A stretch of DNA of 64,000 nt, from NCBI GenBank assembly GCA_017635595.1, contig JAGBLF010000031.1, positions 24,295 to 88,294 on the forward strand, given 5' to 3'. The DNA comes from Alphaproteobacteria bacterium. GTDB lineage: Bacteria > Pseudomonadota > Alphaproteobacteria > RF32 > CAG-239. Made by a program: the position numbers and the translations under genes. Of this stretch, positions 33,966 through 43,874 are shown in pieces; position 1 is the stretch's first letter; each line of letters starts with the position of its first letter. The notes beneath the pieces are model-generated. The model saw nothing but the letters and a program-made list of their open reading frames with translations, was not told where the DNA came from and did not search any database.

Positions 33966-35099
33966 TTAATATTTTTCAAACAGGGCGACCAGCTCAAAGT
34001 GATCGGCATAAACAAATTGGTCTACCATCGTAATGTTTTTTATTTTAAAATCGCCCTCAATTAAAGCATTGGCATCATTTATAAATGTATGCGGATTACA
34101 TGAAATCGCAACGATTTTCTGCGGTTTATCCGCCGGATTCATTGCGGCTATCTGCCGAACCTGAGCGGCGGCACCGGCACGCGGCGGATCAAAGACAATA
34201 ATATCAAAATCTTTTAATTCGGTCGTATCAAGCGGATATTTAAATAGGTTCTTTTGTATGATTTTAATGTTTGGTATCGTCAAATGATTTATGGTCTGTT
34301 TAAAACTTTCCAATAAATCCGGGGCCGAATCAACGGCGGTAATTTTGTTTTTGATGTTATCCGACAGCGGATAAGAAAAAGTGCCGACACCGCAGAATAA
34401 ATCGGCAATATTGCCGGTATGCGTATCTATGTAACGCCGTACGGTATCGGTCAGGGCCTTTTCACCGGCGCAAGAAGCCTGTAAAAAGGTGCCGGTCGGA
34501 ATAAAGACATTATGGCCGCTTATATTAATGTAAGGTTTGCTTTTTTCGATAACGGTTTCCGGTTTGCCGCCTTTAATTTTTACCGAAAAGCGGATAACAT
34601 TATCGGTATTGATAAAGTCACATATCAGCATACGTTGTTCAAGATTTATTTGTTCGTCGATTTCGAGTAAAACGTCTATACCGTTGGCGGCTGCAATAAC
34701 CCAAATGTCGCCTTGTGTAACGGATTTGGTTTGAATTTTGTTTTTAATTTTTTGTGTTATTTTAACGGTGCAGAAATCCGCCAGAAATGATTTAAGTGCC
34801 GGCAGAATTTTATTAATTTCCGGCGTTAATGACATACATTGTTCAATGTCGATAATATCATGACTTTTTGCGGCATTAAACCCGAATTTCAGTCTGTTTT
34901 TGCCGTATGCAAATGTAAATTCGGCACGACGGCGATTACCGTCGGCAATAAATATCGGTTCGCTGATGGAAATATCCGTTTGTCGGATACCTTTCAAAAT
35001 ATGCTCAAACTTAGAAATTTTGAATTTGCGGTAGTCTTCCTGATTCAGGTTTCGTAACGGACAGCCGCCGCAAACGGGTTGATATGGACATGTTGTCAT
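33966..35099 (-). CDS. TrmA/RumA-family 23S rRNA (uracil-5-) methyltransferase
   Basis: 377 residues. An N-terminal Fe-S motif, CPYQPVCGGCPLRNL (about 4-18), supplies three Cys. The C-terminal Rossmann methyltransferase domain has IADLFCGVGTFSYPL (SAM binding, about 238-252), FDPPRAGA (about 306-313) and the catalytic IVAISCNPHTF. Lacking an N-terminal TRAM domain, it is smaller than RlmD, closer to RlmC-like single enzymes. It uses SAM to make 5-methyluridine in rRNA. The exact position (747 or 1939 type) cannot be told. Confidence 0.88.
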   Translation of the reverse strand: MTTCPYQPVCGGCPLRNLNQEDYRKFKISKFEHILKGIRQTDISISEPIFIADGNRRRAEFTFAYGKNRLKFGFNAAKSHDIIDIEQCMSLTPEINKILPALKSFLADFCTVKITQKIKNKIQTKSVTQGDIWVIAAANGIDVLLEIDEQINLEQRMLICDFINTDNVIRFSVKIKGGKPETVIEKSKPYINISGHNVFIPTGTFLQASCAGEKALTDTVRRYIDTHTGNIADLFCGVGTFSYPLSDNIKNKITAVDSAPDLLESFKQTINHLTIPNIKIIQKNLFKYPLDTTELKDFDIIVFDPPRAGAAAQVRQIAAMNPADKPQKIVAISCNPHTFINDANALIEGDFKIKNITMVDQFVYADHFELVALFEKY

Positions 35100-35107
35100 T
35101 TATTTTC

Positions 35108-36772
35108 CTATAATATTTTGTTTTCATAGCTGTCAAGCAGCGAAAATTCTTCATTTTCTTCGTTTTGGAATACCGGATGGATATTGTTGCGACGGTTTTG
35201 TTTGTGCCGTTTATTCATATTTTTAACGGCATCTTCATCGTAAACGGCAATTCGGTTGCGGCCGTTATGCTTTGCCAAATACATGGCATCGTCCACTTGG
35301 CGTAACAATATTTCCAAACTGGCGGTTTTTTCCGAAGAAACCACACCGATACTGACCGTAAAGCGGATGATATTGCCTTCATCATCGGTAACGCCCGAAT
35401 TTTCGATGGTGGTACGCAGCCTTTCGGCAACAACCGAAGCGGTTTTAGTATCGGTATTATCGAGAAAAATAACAAATTCTTCGCCGCCGAATCTGGCAAC
35501 AATGTCTTCCTCGCGCAACGAATGGCGGCATAATTCAGCCAGTTGAATCAAAACTTTGTCACCGTTTTTGTGACCGTAGGTATCGTTAATGTTTTTGAAT
35601 TTATCGGCATCAAGCAGTAGCAAGCTGAAGTTTTGATGCTTTTTAATGCAGTTTTTAATGCTTTCGGGCACAACTTTTTCAAAGTAGCGACGATTCCAAG
35701 TCATGGTCAGCGGGTCTTTATCGGCCTGATTTTGGATTTTATTTTCGCGTTCTTTGCGTAAAGTTATATCCTGAAAAGCCATGTACAATGTCATTTCGTT
35801 GTTATATTCGACGGGTTTTGCCGAAACCGAAAGCCAGAAAGGCGAGGCGGTGACTAAATTGCACACCATTAAATCAAAATCTTCGACCTCGTGTTTTTTC
35901 TCTAAAATTTCAAAGAACTGGCGTCGATTGTTTTCATCAACAAAAAAATCGTTCAATTTGTGATAATGCAACTCTTTTTTTGTCAGACCGAATATATAGC
36001 CTGCTTTGTCGTTAATTAAAACCAAGCGGTTGTCGGTGAGGCGCGAGATAATAATCGGAAACGGCGATAAATCAATCATATTGTTGATTTGCAGATTAAG
36101 CTTGTCAATCATATTCCAGCTCTTTTGCAGTTCCGTCTGATAAATATTGAACCGCATAAATACGACGGCGACGGCAAAAATGTATATCCACAGCCATGTA
36201 AAAAGATTTAAGTTTAACCAATTTATTTTGAAAAAATAAGTTGAAATTATCAATTTACCGCACAGCATAAATACTGATAATATCAGTAAAAAATTACCGG
36301 CGGAACGATTTTGCCAAAAATGCAGAACGGTGCTTAATGACAGTAAAGATATACCGACCAGCGTAAATACGGCGCTTAAGTGGTAGCCGCGACCGCTTCC
36401 GTAGTCGATAAACGAGTAATATACGCATGATGTTAATCCGAGCGAAATATAAAAAGTCAGTGTTTCTTTATTGGCCGAAGTGTTGTTATAAAGTTCGGAT
36501 GCGGCATTAATCCACAAAAGAGATGTCATCATGGCAATCAACATTAAGACAAACGATACAAAATTATAATTGAGACCGATTTTGTATAATACATGTTCGT
36601 GCGTTGACAGATAAGTCAAAAGCAAAATCAGCAGACCGCCGAGCTGAAATTGAAACAGGCCTCGGAAATACTTATGATCCTTAATCAAAAAAACTGAACC
36701 GATGCCTAAAAATAACGACAAAATGCCGAATAATATGTTGTATCCCGAATAAAATATATTTGCACTTAACAT
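35108..36772 (-). CDS. Diguanylate cyclase with multi-pass sensor and PAS domain
   Basis: 554 residues; the ATG at 36772 begins the hydrophobic part directly. Residues ~10-215 form seven or eight membrane helices. A PAS-like domain spans ~235-365 (FPIIISRLTDNRLVLINDKA, then FMAF..TLRKERE). The GGDEF domain (~380-530) has RYFEKV, DKFKNINDTYGH (Mg2+ site) and RFGGEEF (catalytic). An intact I-site RxxD (REED) lies five residues before GGEEF, so the enzyme is probably inhibited by its product c-di-GMP. The gene stands alone on the minus strand, next to the methyltransferase. Confidence 0.9.
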   Translation of the reverse strand: MLSANIFYSGYNILFGILSLFLGIGSVFLIKDHKYFRGLFQFQLGGLLILLLTYLSTHEHVLYKIGLNYNFVSFVLMLIAMMTSLLWINAASELYNNTSANKETLTFYISLGLTSCVYYSFIDYGSGRGYHLSAVFTLVGISLLSLSTVLHFWQNRSAGNFLLILSVFMLCGKLIISTYFFKINWLNLNLFTWLWIYIFAVAVVFMRFNIYQTELQKSWNMIDKLNLQINNMIDLSPFPIIISRLTDNRLVLINDKAGYIFGLTKKELHYHKLNDFFVDENNRRQFFEILEKKHEVEDFDLMVCNLVTASPFWLSVSAKPVEYNNEMTLYMAFQDITLRKERENKIQNQADKDPLTMTWNRRYFEKVVPESIKNCIKKHQNFSLLLLDADKFKNINDTYGHKNGDKVLIQLAELCRHSLREEDIVARFGGEEFVIFLDNTDTKTASVVAERLRTTIENSGVTDDEGNIIRFTVSIGVVSSEKTASLEILLRQVDDAMYLAKHNGRNRIAVYDEDAVKNMNKRHKQNRRNNIHPVFQNEENEEFSLLDSYENKIL

Positions 36773-36911
36773 TGTTACACCATATTTTAACTTAATATGC
36801 CTTATTCTATACTTAAATATTATAAAAACAAACATTATTTAAAAAAAATAGTGAAAAAATTTTTTTATGGTATAGAATGACTGCAGTCTGATTATTTTTA
36901 AGGATAAACAA

Positions 36912-38099
36912 ATGACGTATAAAGTTCCGGATCATTACAGCTATAAATTTAAGTTTAATATAGATAAATTACCGGCGATTCAGCGAGACAGACTGTCTTT
37001 CAAACTGACGGTATTCGGCTTGATTTTCGGTGCGCTCTTTATGCTTATCGGCGGTTTTGAAATTGTATCCTATTTTATTGCCGGAACTAATCCCGAAAGC
37101 TATGATTTTAACTTGCCGGAAGGTGTGTCGGCCGCCGATATTGCCGTACGTCGTTATACTTTTGATACATTTTTGCTGCTTTTCGGTATGTTGATTGTCG
37201 GCTTGTCGATTATGGGTATATTCCGCTATAAAACGGTCTGTTTTGACGGCGATACCGTTAAAATCGTTCATAAACCGCTGTTCGGTGCGGAAATTACCGA
37301 AACCGAAGCCTTATACAATTATATAGGCGTTTTATTGAAAATAGAATATTATCAGCTCGGTATGATTAACCGTAATCGATATATTATTGAATTGTACCAC
37401 AAAGAAAAAAATAAGCGTGTGCCGCTTTATATTTCAACCAGCGGTGAAGATATACGCCAAATTTGGGAACAATATGCCGAAAAACTGAAAATGCCGGCAC
37501 TGTTTATGACGGATCATGGTTTGGTTTCCAGAAATCATAAAGAGTTGAACCGGACTTTGAAAGATATGTCAAAGCGTTGGCACTTAAATACATTGTTTAA
37601 GGAAGAAGAACATGTTCCTTCTTCGGTTAAGTATATTGTTAAACCGAGTAAAGTGATTTTGATGGAACGGCGCTTGTTTTTTGATATATATACGATTTTG
37701 GCGTTTTTCGGGGTTGTGCTGCTGGGCGGGGTGGCCGTGTATGCCGGTATCAATTATGATATTGTTATGTCATATATCGGTACGCTGTGGTTTATTATAG
37801 GACTACTGGTGTGTTTTTTGGTTGTGGCGGTTTCACTGGTTATGATATTCAGTAAAGATGTGCTGATTATATCTAAAGAAGATGTTGTGCTCGGGCATAA
37901 TATTTCGTATTTGCGTTTAGATGTTGAATTTATGCAAAAAGGTGATATCGAGGCTGTTGATATAGGTCATAATCCGCTTACCGACCGCTATTACCTTTCT
38001 ATAATTTCGCATAATAAACACATGGTTTTCGGTAAAAATATGCCGATTCATGATTTGCGATGGATACGCGGTTTGGTAATACGCGAGATCGTAAAGTAG
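36912..38099 (+). CDS. Membrane protein with PH-like modules, unknown
   Basis: 395 residues. Two pairs of membrane helices (about 28-52 and 90-112; about 255-280 and 290-318) alternate with beta-rich soluble parts, RYKTVCFDGDTVKIVHKPLF and KDVLIISKEDVVLGHNISYL, which look like bacterial PH-type domains. The layout resembles YdbT-like PH-domain membrane proteins, but I do not place it with certainty. It precedes yfgM by 77 bases on the same strand; whether it is in that operon is uncertain. Confidence 0.55.
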   Translation: MTYKVPDHYSYKFKFNIDKLPAIQRDRLSFKLTVFGLIFGALFMLIGGFEIVSYFIAGTNPESYDFNLPEGVSAADIAVRRYTFDTFLLLFGMLIVGLSIMGIFRYKTVCFDGDTVKIVHKPLFGAEITETEALYNYIGVLLKIEYYQLGMINRNRYIIELYHKEKNKRVPLYISTSGEDIRQIWEQYAEKLKMPALFMTDHGLVSRNHKELNRTLKDMSKRWHLNTLFKEEEHVPSSVKYIVKPSKVILMERRLFFDIYTILAFFGVVLLGGVAVYAGINYDIVMSYIGTLWFIIGLLVCFLVVAVSLVMIFSKDVLIISKEDVVLGHNISYLRLDVEFMQKGDIEAVDIGHNPLTDRYYLSIISHNKHMVFGKNMPIHDLRWIRGLVIREIVK

Positions 38100-38176
38100 A
38101 TTTAATTGAAAAAATTGTTTGCTTTATGGCTCTTTTTTTGTTATTGCTTATGATAATTTGTTAACAAAAGGATAAG

Positions 38177-38959
38177 ATGATGGCTAAGAATGTAAAGAAA
38201 AATGTAAAAACTCCGGCACAAAAAGAAAACGCTCGGAAAATAAAACCGGCTGCCGCTAAAGAAACACCGCAAATTAAACGCGTTGTCCGCGATACGTCGA
38301 ACATTAATCCGGAATTTACCGATGCGTTTATTCAGGAAGTTGATGAGGACGTTAAAAACGATAATTTACAGGTTTTGTGGAACCGTTACGGCGTATTTGT
38401 TATTTTATTTGTGGTTTTGGCTGTAACGGCAACCGTTTCGGTTGACAGAATCAGAAGTTGGAAAATGGCTCAAAATCAGCGCAACACCGAAGAATATATG
38501 ATTGCCGCGCAGTTGAGAGAAAATCCGGAAGATACTATGACGGCTTTGCAAAAAATTTCAAAAGATAATCGCGGTCTTTTCAGCGATTTTGCCCGTTTAC
38601 AAATTGCTAACGTGCTTTTGAGCCGAGATAAAGTCGACGAAGCCATGGAAGCTCTTAATAATTTAGCGAACGATAAACAAACTAACACTGAAGTTAAGCA
38701 TATCGCTTTAATCAAACTGGCAACTTATAAAGTTGACAGCCTTTCAAAAACCGAAATGGAAACCTTGTTACAACCGGTATTGGCCGAAGACAGTTCCTGG
38801 AAGCCGCTGGCTCAGGATTTATTGGCAATGTCGGCCGTTAAAAACGGTGATATCGAAACCGCTAAATCTATTTATGAAAACATACTCAAAATCAAAGATT
38901 TGCCGGAATCTTTCCGTGGAAAAATTCAGGATATGCTGTCGTCGTTGAGCGATATGTAA
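38177..38959 (+). CDS. YfgM-like membrane-anchored TPR protein
   Basis: 260 residues. A Lys-rich N-terminal cytoplasmic stretch (1-70) leads to one helix (about 74-94, YGVFVILFVVLAVTATV) and a periplasmic TPR-like domain. Position before bamB and der is the conserved yfgM-bamB-der order, which supports the name. YfgM in E. coli binds SecYEG with PpiD and assists secreted proteins. The longer N-terminal basic stretch is unusual. bamB starts 23 bases after its stop. Confidence 0.85.
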   Translation: MMAKNVKKNVKTPAQKENARKIKPAAAKETPQIKRVVRDTSNINPEFTDAFIQEVDEDVKNDNLQVLWNRYGVFVILFVVLAVTATVSVDRIRSWKMAQNQRNTEEYMIAAQLRENPEDTMTALQKISKDNRGLFSDFARLQIANVLLSRDKVDEAMEALNNLANDKQTNTEVKHIALIKLATYKVDSLSKTEMETLLQPVLAEDSSWKPLAQDLLAMSAVKNGDIETAKSIYENILKIKDLPESFRGKIQDMLSSLSDM

Positions 38960-38982
38960 TTTAAAAAATTTGCGAGGTGAAT

Positions 38983-40299
38983 ATGTTGAAGCATAACTCA
39001 TTATTGTTGGTCGGATGCTTGATTTCCGCTGTGATGTTGTCTTCTTGCTCAAATAACAAGGTACTGCCGAAAGGAACTCGGGTCTCGGTTTTGGATCAGA
39101 TTTCTTCGGTTAAGCCGGATGTAGCGGATGGTTCCGTCGATATTTCGGTGCCGGAAGCTGTTGAAAATGCCGATTGGCTGCAGGCTGATATGAATGCTCA
39201 ACATCGTTTATCTAACATTAAAGTCGGAACAGATATGAAAAAACAATGGTCTTCCGGCTTCGGCAAAGGCAGATCCAAACGTGAATTTTTAATTTCAAAA
39301 CCGCTGGTCAAAGGAAGTACGGTTTATACACTCGATGCCGCCGGCCGGTTATCGGCCTTTAATTTGGCAGACGGTGAAGAACTCTGGTCGGAAAAATTGC
39401 TTGCCAATAATAAATATGTGAGTGATACGGCTCTGAAAGGCGTCGGTTTGGCTATCGAGGATTCCGCTCTCTATATTACGACGGGTTTCGGTGTTGTGGT
39501 TGCCGCAAATGTTAAAGACGGCAGCAAAATCTGGGAAAGAAATTTGCAAACACCTTTAAGAATAGCTCCGTCGGTTGCCGGTGATAAAGTGTTTGTTCAA
39601 AGCGTTGATAATAAATTTTATGCGCTTGATAAAAAAAGCGGTGAAATACAGTGGGATTATGATATAGCTATGGAAGACACGACAATGGTCGGCGGTGCCG
39701 TGGCTGCTTACAGTCCGGAACTTGATGTGGTTATAACAGGTTTTTCAAACGGTGAAATTCAGGCCTTTGCGGCCGATTTCGGCTCGCCTCTGTGGTCGGA
39801 TTTATTGGTGGCGAATCGTCAGGCATATTCCTCAACATCATTACATACGGTGAAGGCCGCACCGGTTATCGGTGGCGAGACTGTATATGTTTTGGGCAGT
39901 GCCAATGTTTTGACCGCAATCGATATCAGAAGCGGTATGCGCAAATGGGAAAAAGAAATAGGCGGTGCCAATACCCCGTTGCTGATTGGTAATACATTGT
40001 ATGTCGTTACAAATAATAATGAACTGGTGGCGCTTAATACAGAAACCGGTGATATTCTATGGTCTTCAGTAATTGATTTGGGTAAAAAAGCTTCCGATAC
40101 CCGCGTATTTGCGCCGTTGATGATTAACGGAAAAATAGTTGTGACAACATCGGCCGGGCATGTTTTGATGTATAATCCGCAAGATGGTCAATTATCTGAA
40201 GATGTTGATTTGGATGAAGACTTTAATTCAGAACCGATCGCGGCTGACGGCTATTTGCTGTTTGTAACCGATGATGCCGAGTTACTGGCGTATAAATAG
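38983..40299 (+). CDS. bamB: Outer-membrane assembly lipoprotein BamB
   Basis: 438 residues. The ATG at 38983 has GAGG 6 bases upstream; an in-frame GTG two codons earlier is less well spaced. A signal peptide ends in the lipobox SSC (Cys ~23). The rest is an eight-bladed beta-propeller of PQQ-type repeats: LSAFNLADGEELWSEKL, KDGSKIWERNL, DKKSGEIQWDYDI, DIRSGMRKWEKEI and NTETGDILWSSVI, each ending a blade. BamB binds BamA and helps fold outer-membrane proteins. It lies between yfgM and der. Confidence 0.93.
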   Translation: MLKHNSLLLVGCLISAVMLSSCSNNKVLPKGTRVSVLDQISSVKPDVADGSVDISVPEAVENADWLQADMNAQHRLSNIKVGTDMKKQWSSGFGKGRSKREFLISKPLVKGSTVYTLDAAGRLSAFNLADGEELWSEKLLANNKYVSDTALKGVGLAIEDSALYITTGFGVVVAANVKDGSKIWERNLQTPLRIAPSVAGDKVFVQSVDNKFYALDKKSGEIQWDYDIAMEDTTMVGGAVAAYSPELDVVITGFSNGEIQAFAADFGSPLWSDLLVANRQAYSSTSLHTVKAAPVIGGETVYVLGSANVLTAIDIRSGMRKWEKEIGGANTPLLIGNTLYVVTNNNELVALNTETGDILWSSVIDLGKKASDTRVFAPLMINGKIVVTTSAGHVLMYNPQDGQLSEDVDLDEDFNSEPIAADGYLLFVTDDAELLAYK

Positions 40300-40307
40300 G
40301 AGAAACA

Positions 40308-41693
40308 ATGCTGACCGTCGCTATTATAGGACGTCCGAATGTCGGAAAATCGACCTTGTTTAATCGTTTAGTCGGTAAAAAACTGGCCATCGTTCATGAC
40401 CAGCCCGGCGTAACGCGTGACCGTAAAATGGCTCCGGCGCAATTTAAAGATTTGGAGTTGCAGCTTATTGATACGGCCGGTTATGAATATTCGACTACCG
40501 ATAATATGGAAAGCCGTATGTGGACACAAACTCAAATGGCTATAGCCGATGCTGATGTTTGTCTGTTTTTGTTTGATGCCCGTGCCGGCGTTCAACCTTA
40601 TGATGAAGTTTTTGCTGATTTGGTTCGTCGTACCGAAAAGCCGATTATATTGTTGGCTAATAAGTGCGAAGGGCAGCGTTTGGAAAACGGAATATATGAA
40701 GCCTATAAACTCGGCCTTGGTGAACCGATTGTTTTTTCGGCCGAACATGGAATCGGTTTTACCGACTTGTATTTGGAGTTATTAAAAGCTCAAGAAACCA
40801 AAGATAAACGCGAAAAAGAGGAAAAGAAGGTTGTCGCTTTGGGCAAAATTCCGGAAGATTTTGAACCTCAACAGGATAACAGACCAATTCAGGTGGCTTT
40901 TGTCGGTCGACCGAATGTCGGAAAATCGACACTTGTGAATGCGTTGCTCGGCGATGAGCGAATGCTGACCGGTCCGGAAGCCGGTATGACACGCGATGCT
41001 ATAACAACCGAATGGCAATGGCAGGGGCATAAATTTAATTTGGTGGATACCGCCGGTTTGCGCCGTCAGGCAAAAGTGACCAATTCACTTGAGAAAATGT
41101 CGGTAGAAAGTACGATTTATGCCGCTAATATGGCTCAGGTCGTGGTGTTGGTTCTAGATGCCGATGCCGTGTTGGATAAGCAGGATTTAACGATAGCGCG
41201 TAAGGTTATCGATGAAGGGCGTGCTTTGGTTATTGCCGTTAATAAATGGGATATTGCCAACCGTCAGGAGGCTTTGGATAAGTTAAATTACAAACTGGAA
41301 ACATCATTGACTCAAGTTGCCGGTGTGCCGACAGTGACAATTTCCGCCTTGAAAAAACAAGGTTTGGATAAATTGATGCGCGCCATTTTGAAGGTTTATG
41401 AACGCTGGAATTTGCGTATACCGACAGCACCGCTCAATCAGTGGTTTGCCGATGTGCAGCAGCAAAATCCGGCGCCGCTCGGTAAAAATAAGCGCCGAAT
41501 TAAATTAAAATATATTACACAGGCAAAATCACGTCCGCCTTCATTTTATATATTTTCCAGTAATCCGGAAGGGTTGCCGGAGTCATATCTGCGTTATCTG
41601 ACTAACAGTTTGCGCGATACATTTAATATGGGCGGTATTCCGTTGCGGATTACAATCAGAAAAGCCGATAATCCGTATGCCGATAAAAAATAG
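40308..41693 (+). CDS. der: Ribosome biogenesis GTPase Der (EngA)
   Basis: 461 residues with two tandem GTPase domains, each with P-loop GRPNVGKST (residues ~7-15 and ~203-211), DTAG (VDTAGLRR and IDTAGYEY) and NKxD-type motifs (NKCE, where Glu replaces Asp in domain 1, and NKWD in domain 2). A KH-like C-terminal domain (about 370-461) follows. Der binds the 50S subunit and is essential for its assembly. It starts 8 bases after bamB. NKCE in the first domain is common in Der. A terminator overlaps the stop codon. Confidence 0.97.
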   Translation: MLTVAIIGRPNVGKSTLFNRLVGKKLAIVHDQPGVTRDRKMAPAQFKDLELQLIDTAGYEYSTTDNMESRMWTQTQMAIADADVCLFLFDARAGVQPYDEVFADLVRRTEKPIILLANKCEGQRLENGIYEAYKLGLGEPIVFSAEHGIGFTDLYLELLKAQETKDKREKEEKKVVALGKIPEDFEPQQDNRPIQVAFVGRPNVGKSTLVNALLGDERMLTGPEAGMTRDAITTEWQWQGHKFNLVDTAGLRRQAKVTNSLEKMSVESTIYAANMAQVVVLVLDADAVLDKQDLTIARKVIDEGRALVIAVNKWDIANRQEALDKLNYKLETSLTQVAGVPTVTISALKKQGLDKLMRAILKVYERWNLRIPTAPLNQWFADVQQQNPAPLGKNKRRIKLKYITQAKSRPPSFYIFSSNPEGLPESYLRYLTNSLRDTFNMGGIPLRITIRKADNPYADKK

Positions 41694-41717
41694 CCGTTAA
41701 ATAACGGCTGTTTTTTT
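41692..41717 (+). terminator. Terminator of the yfgM-bamB-der operon
   Basis: AGCCGTTA and TAACGGCT pair, followed by seven Ts; the hairpin begins inside the der stop codon. Confidence 0.85.
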
Positions 41718-41730
41718 GTAAGAGATTTCT

Positions 41731-42096
41731 CTACCTTATTTTTTCATGGCGAACATATTTATCCAATTTATGTCCTAAACCGTAATTCAGAGCATAAATA
41801 ATAATGGCGCCGCAAACTGCTGCAAACAAAAACGTCAGAAAATGGTCTATAGAACTTTTAGCGGTAGCCCACCAATCGACTTTTTCGGATTCTGGATAAT
41901 ATACATGACGAAAAGCCAAAGCATAGAACAGTGCAATGGCATAGGCCGCAATATACGGCTCCGGAGAGGTAAGAAATATCTCAATATTACTTTCACCGTA
42001 AGTCAGCATAAAATAACAGCCGCAACATACACCGAGCAACGACATCGGGTTTAAGATGACATAGCGGACTATAAAAGAAAAAAGATCACTTAACAT
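41731..42096 (-). CDS. Small four-helix membrane protein, paralogue 2
   Basis: 121 residues with about four hydrophobic segments. It shares a scattered pattern with the gene upstream: LNPMSLLGVCCGC near the start, FRHVYYPE in the middle, VDWWATAKSSIDHFL after it. It overlaps that gene by 11 bases, so it is translated from the same message. No family is recognised. Confidence 0.65.
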   Translation of the reverse strand: MLSDLFSFIVRYVILNPMSLLGVCCGCYFMLTYGESNIEIFLTSPEPYIAAYAIALFYALAFRHVYYPESEKVDWWATAKSSIDHFLTFLFAAVCGAIIIYALNYGLGHKLDKYVRHEKIR

Positions 42097-42457
42097 TTTT
42101 TATCACCTCTGTCTGCGCCGGAAATGTTTCCGGACGCATATCAATTGAAAAACTGATGACATGACACAAAACCAGTGTCAGTATCAATGCTAAAAAGTTG
42201 TGCGGTGTTCCCGAAAGCGTGGATTTCCAGTTAACTCTACGTCCGCCAGTATAGTATACCCGGCAGAAAATACAAGTATAGATTAATGATATTAACAGAC
42301 ATATCAAGTAAAGGTTTTGATTTAGGAAACAGTCTGAAATTTTATCTTCATCAACGGTGTAATGCAGACAAACGCAGCCGATGATACCCAGTAAAACCAT
42401 AGGTCTTAACAAAATTCCGGAAGTAAAAAGTGCAATTATCCCTCTAATCAAAGGCAC
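42086..42457 (-). CDS. Small membrane protein, paralogue 1
   Basis: 123 residues. The GTG at 42457 (AGAG just ahead, 4 bases after the glmM stop) is preferred; the longer frame runs antisense-free through the end of glmM. Four hydrophobic segments. It shares LRPMVLLGIIGCVC, FCRVYYTG and VNWKSTLSGTPHNFL with paralogue 2. The pair follows glmM in one likely operon, which suggests an envelope role by context only. Confidence 0.6.
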   Translation of the reverse strand: MPLIRGIIALFTSGILLRPMVLLGIIGCVCLHYTVDEDKISDCFLNQNLYLICLLISLIYTCIFCRVYYTGGRRVNWKSTLSGTPHNFLALILTLVLCHVISFSIDMRPETFPAQTEVIKNVK

Positions 42458-42461
42458 CTCT

Positions 42462-43811
42462 TTATTTGTTATATTTGTCGATAACGGCCAAAATTGTTTC
42501 AGCTTCGTGCTTGGCGGTGGCGGCATCTTCATCTTCGATTTTTAAGCGGATAACCGGTTCGGTACCCGATTTGCGTACTAAGATTGTACCATGACCTTCC
42601 AAGCGTTGTTTGATGCCGTCAATACAGGTTTGCACTTCCGGTTCGGCCAGGATGCGACTAATGGTTTCTTTATCATTAAAGCGTAAATTGTGTGCTTCAC
42701 TCGGGAACGGGGTAAAAATCGGGAAAATCTCACTGACTTTCTTGTGGCTTTCTTTAATGCCTAAGCTGATAACAACCGCCGTTAATAAAGCGTCACCGGT
42801 GCGTGAGTAATCACTTAAGACCATGTGGCCTGATTCTTCACCGCCGATATTGCTGCCGGTCGCACGCATTTGCTCGATAACATAGCGTTCGCCGACGGCA
42901 GAAGTTTGGTAGTTGATACCAAGTGAGCGAATGTATTTTCCTAAGCCCAAATTTGAATAGATTGTGGCAACGGCCGTGTTGCCCTTTAATAAATTATGCT
43001 GTTTGAAATAAGTGGCTAAGTAAGCGATAATCTGGTCACCGTCCAAGCGTTTGCCGTTTTCATCGCAAATGATGATTCGATCGCCGTCGCCGTCAACTGC
43101 GACACCTAAATCAAAATGCTGTTCGGTAACGGTTTGACATAGCTTTTCGGTATGCTGCGAGCCGCAATCTTTGTTGATGTTATAGCCGTCCGGCGTATCG
43201 GCCAAACTGATAATTTCGGCCCCGAGATACTTAAATATTTCCGGCAAAATGGCCGACATGGCACCGTTGGCGCTGTCAACAACGATTTTCATACCGGCAA
43301 GAGCACCTTTATCGGCTAATTTTTGTACGGTTTGCAAATAATTATCCAAACCGGCCTTATACGGAATTATTTTACCTATTTTATCGGTATCATAACCGAA
43401 TTCATACTCTTTAACCGCCATTTTTTCTTCCAGTTCGGCGGTTTGAGAATCTGAAAATTTATCACCGTTGGCGGCAATTAATTTTAAGCCGTTGTCGTGA
43501 TACGGGTTATGTGATGCCGTTATCATAATGCTCATATCAACATTCAGTGACGGTGTTAAAGTTGTACACAGCGGTGTCGGAATAATACCCAAGTTTAGAA
43601 CATCGACACCTTTTGCCGTAAAACCGGCGCATAAGGCACTGAAAAGCATATCGCTTGAAATTCGAGGATCGCGTGCAATGGCAACTTTGTGCTGCTTAGT
43701 GCAAATCAAATCACTTAAAACCGCAGCCAGTTTTAAACAAAAATTTGTGGTAAGCGGATGTTTGTTGGCAATACCGCGTATGCCGTCTGTTCCGAATAGC
43801 TTTTCAGTCAT
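42462..43811 (-). CDS. glmM: Phosphoglucosamine mutase
   Basis: 449 residues. Motifs: LFGTDGIRGIANKHPLT at the start, MITASHNPYHDNGLK (active-site Ser of the phosphoserine loop, about 99-113), DGDGDRIIICDE (metal binding, about 239-250), GEESGHMV (substrate specificity, about 324-331) and VRKSGTEPVIR (phosphate binding). GlmM converts glucosamine-6-phosphate to glucosamine-1-phosphate for UDP-GlcNAc, which feeds peptidoglycan and lipid A. Two small paralogous membrane protein genes follow. Confidence 0.97.
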   Translation of the reverse strand: MTEKLFGTDGIRGIANKHPLTTNFCLKLAAVLSDLICTKQHKVAIARDPRISSDMLFSALCAGFTAKGVDVLNLGIIPTPLCTTLTPSLNVDMSIMITASHNPYHDNGLKLIAANGDKFSDSQTAELEEKMAVKEYEFGYDTDKIGKIIPYKAGLDNYLQTVQKLADKGALAGMKIVVDSANGAMSAILPEIFKYLGAEIISLADTPDGYNINKDCGSQHTEKLCQTVTEQHFDLGVAVDGDGDRIIICDENGKRLDGDQIIAYLATYFKQHNLLKGNTAVATIYSNLGLGKYIRSLGINYQTSAVGERYVIEQMRATGSNIGGEESGHMVLSDYSRTGDALLTAVVISLGIKESHKKVSEIFPIFTPFPSEAHNLRFNDKETISRILAEPEVQTCIDGIKQRLEGHGTILVRKSGTEPVIRLKIEDEDAATAKHEAETILAVIDKYNK

Positions 43812-43827
43812 TTTTTTATTCCTTTAT

Positions 43828-43857
43828 AATAAAAAAGCCGCCTTTGACAGCGGCTTG
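43828..43857 (-). terminator. Terminator of the outer-membrane protein gene
   Basis: AAGCCGC and GCGGCTT pair; on the minus strand a T tract follows. Confidence 0.8.
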
Positions 43858-43874
43858 TCAATAATTTTTGTAAA

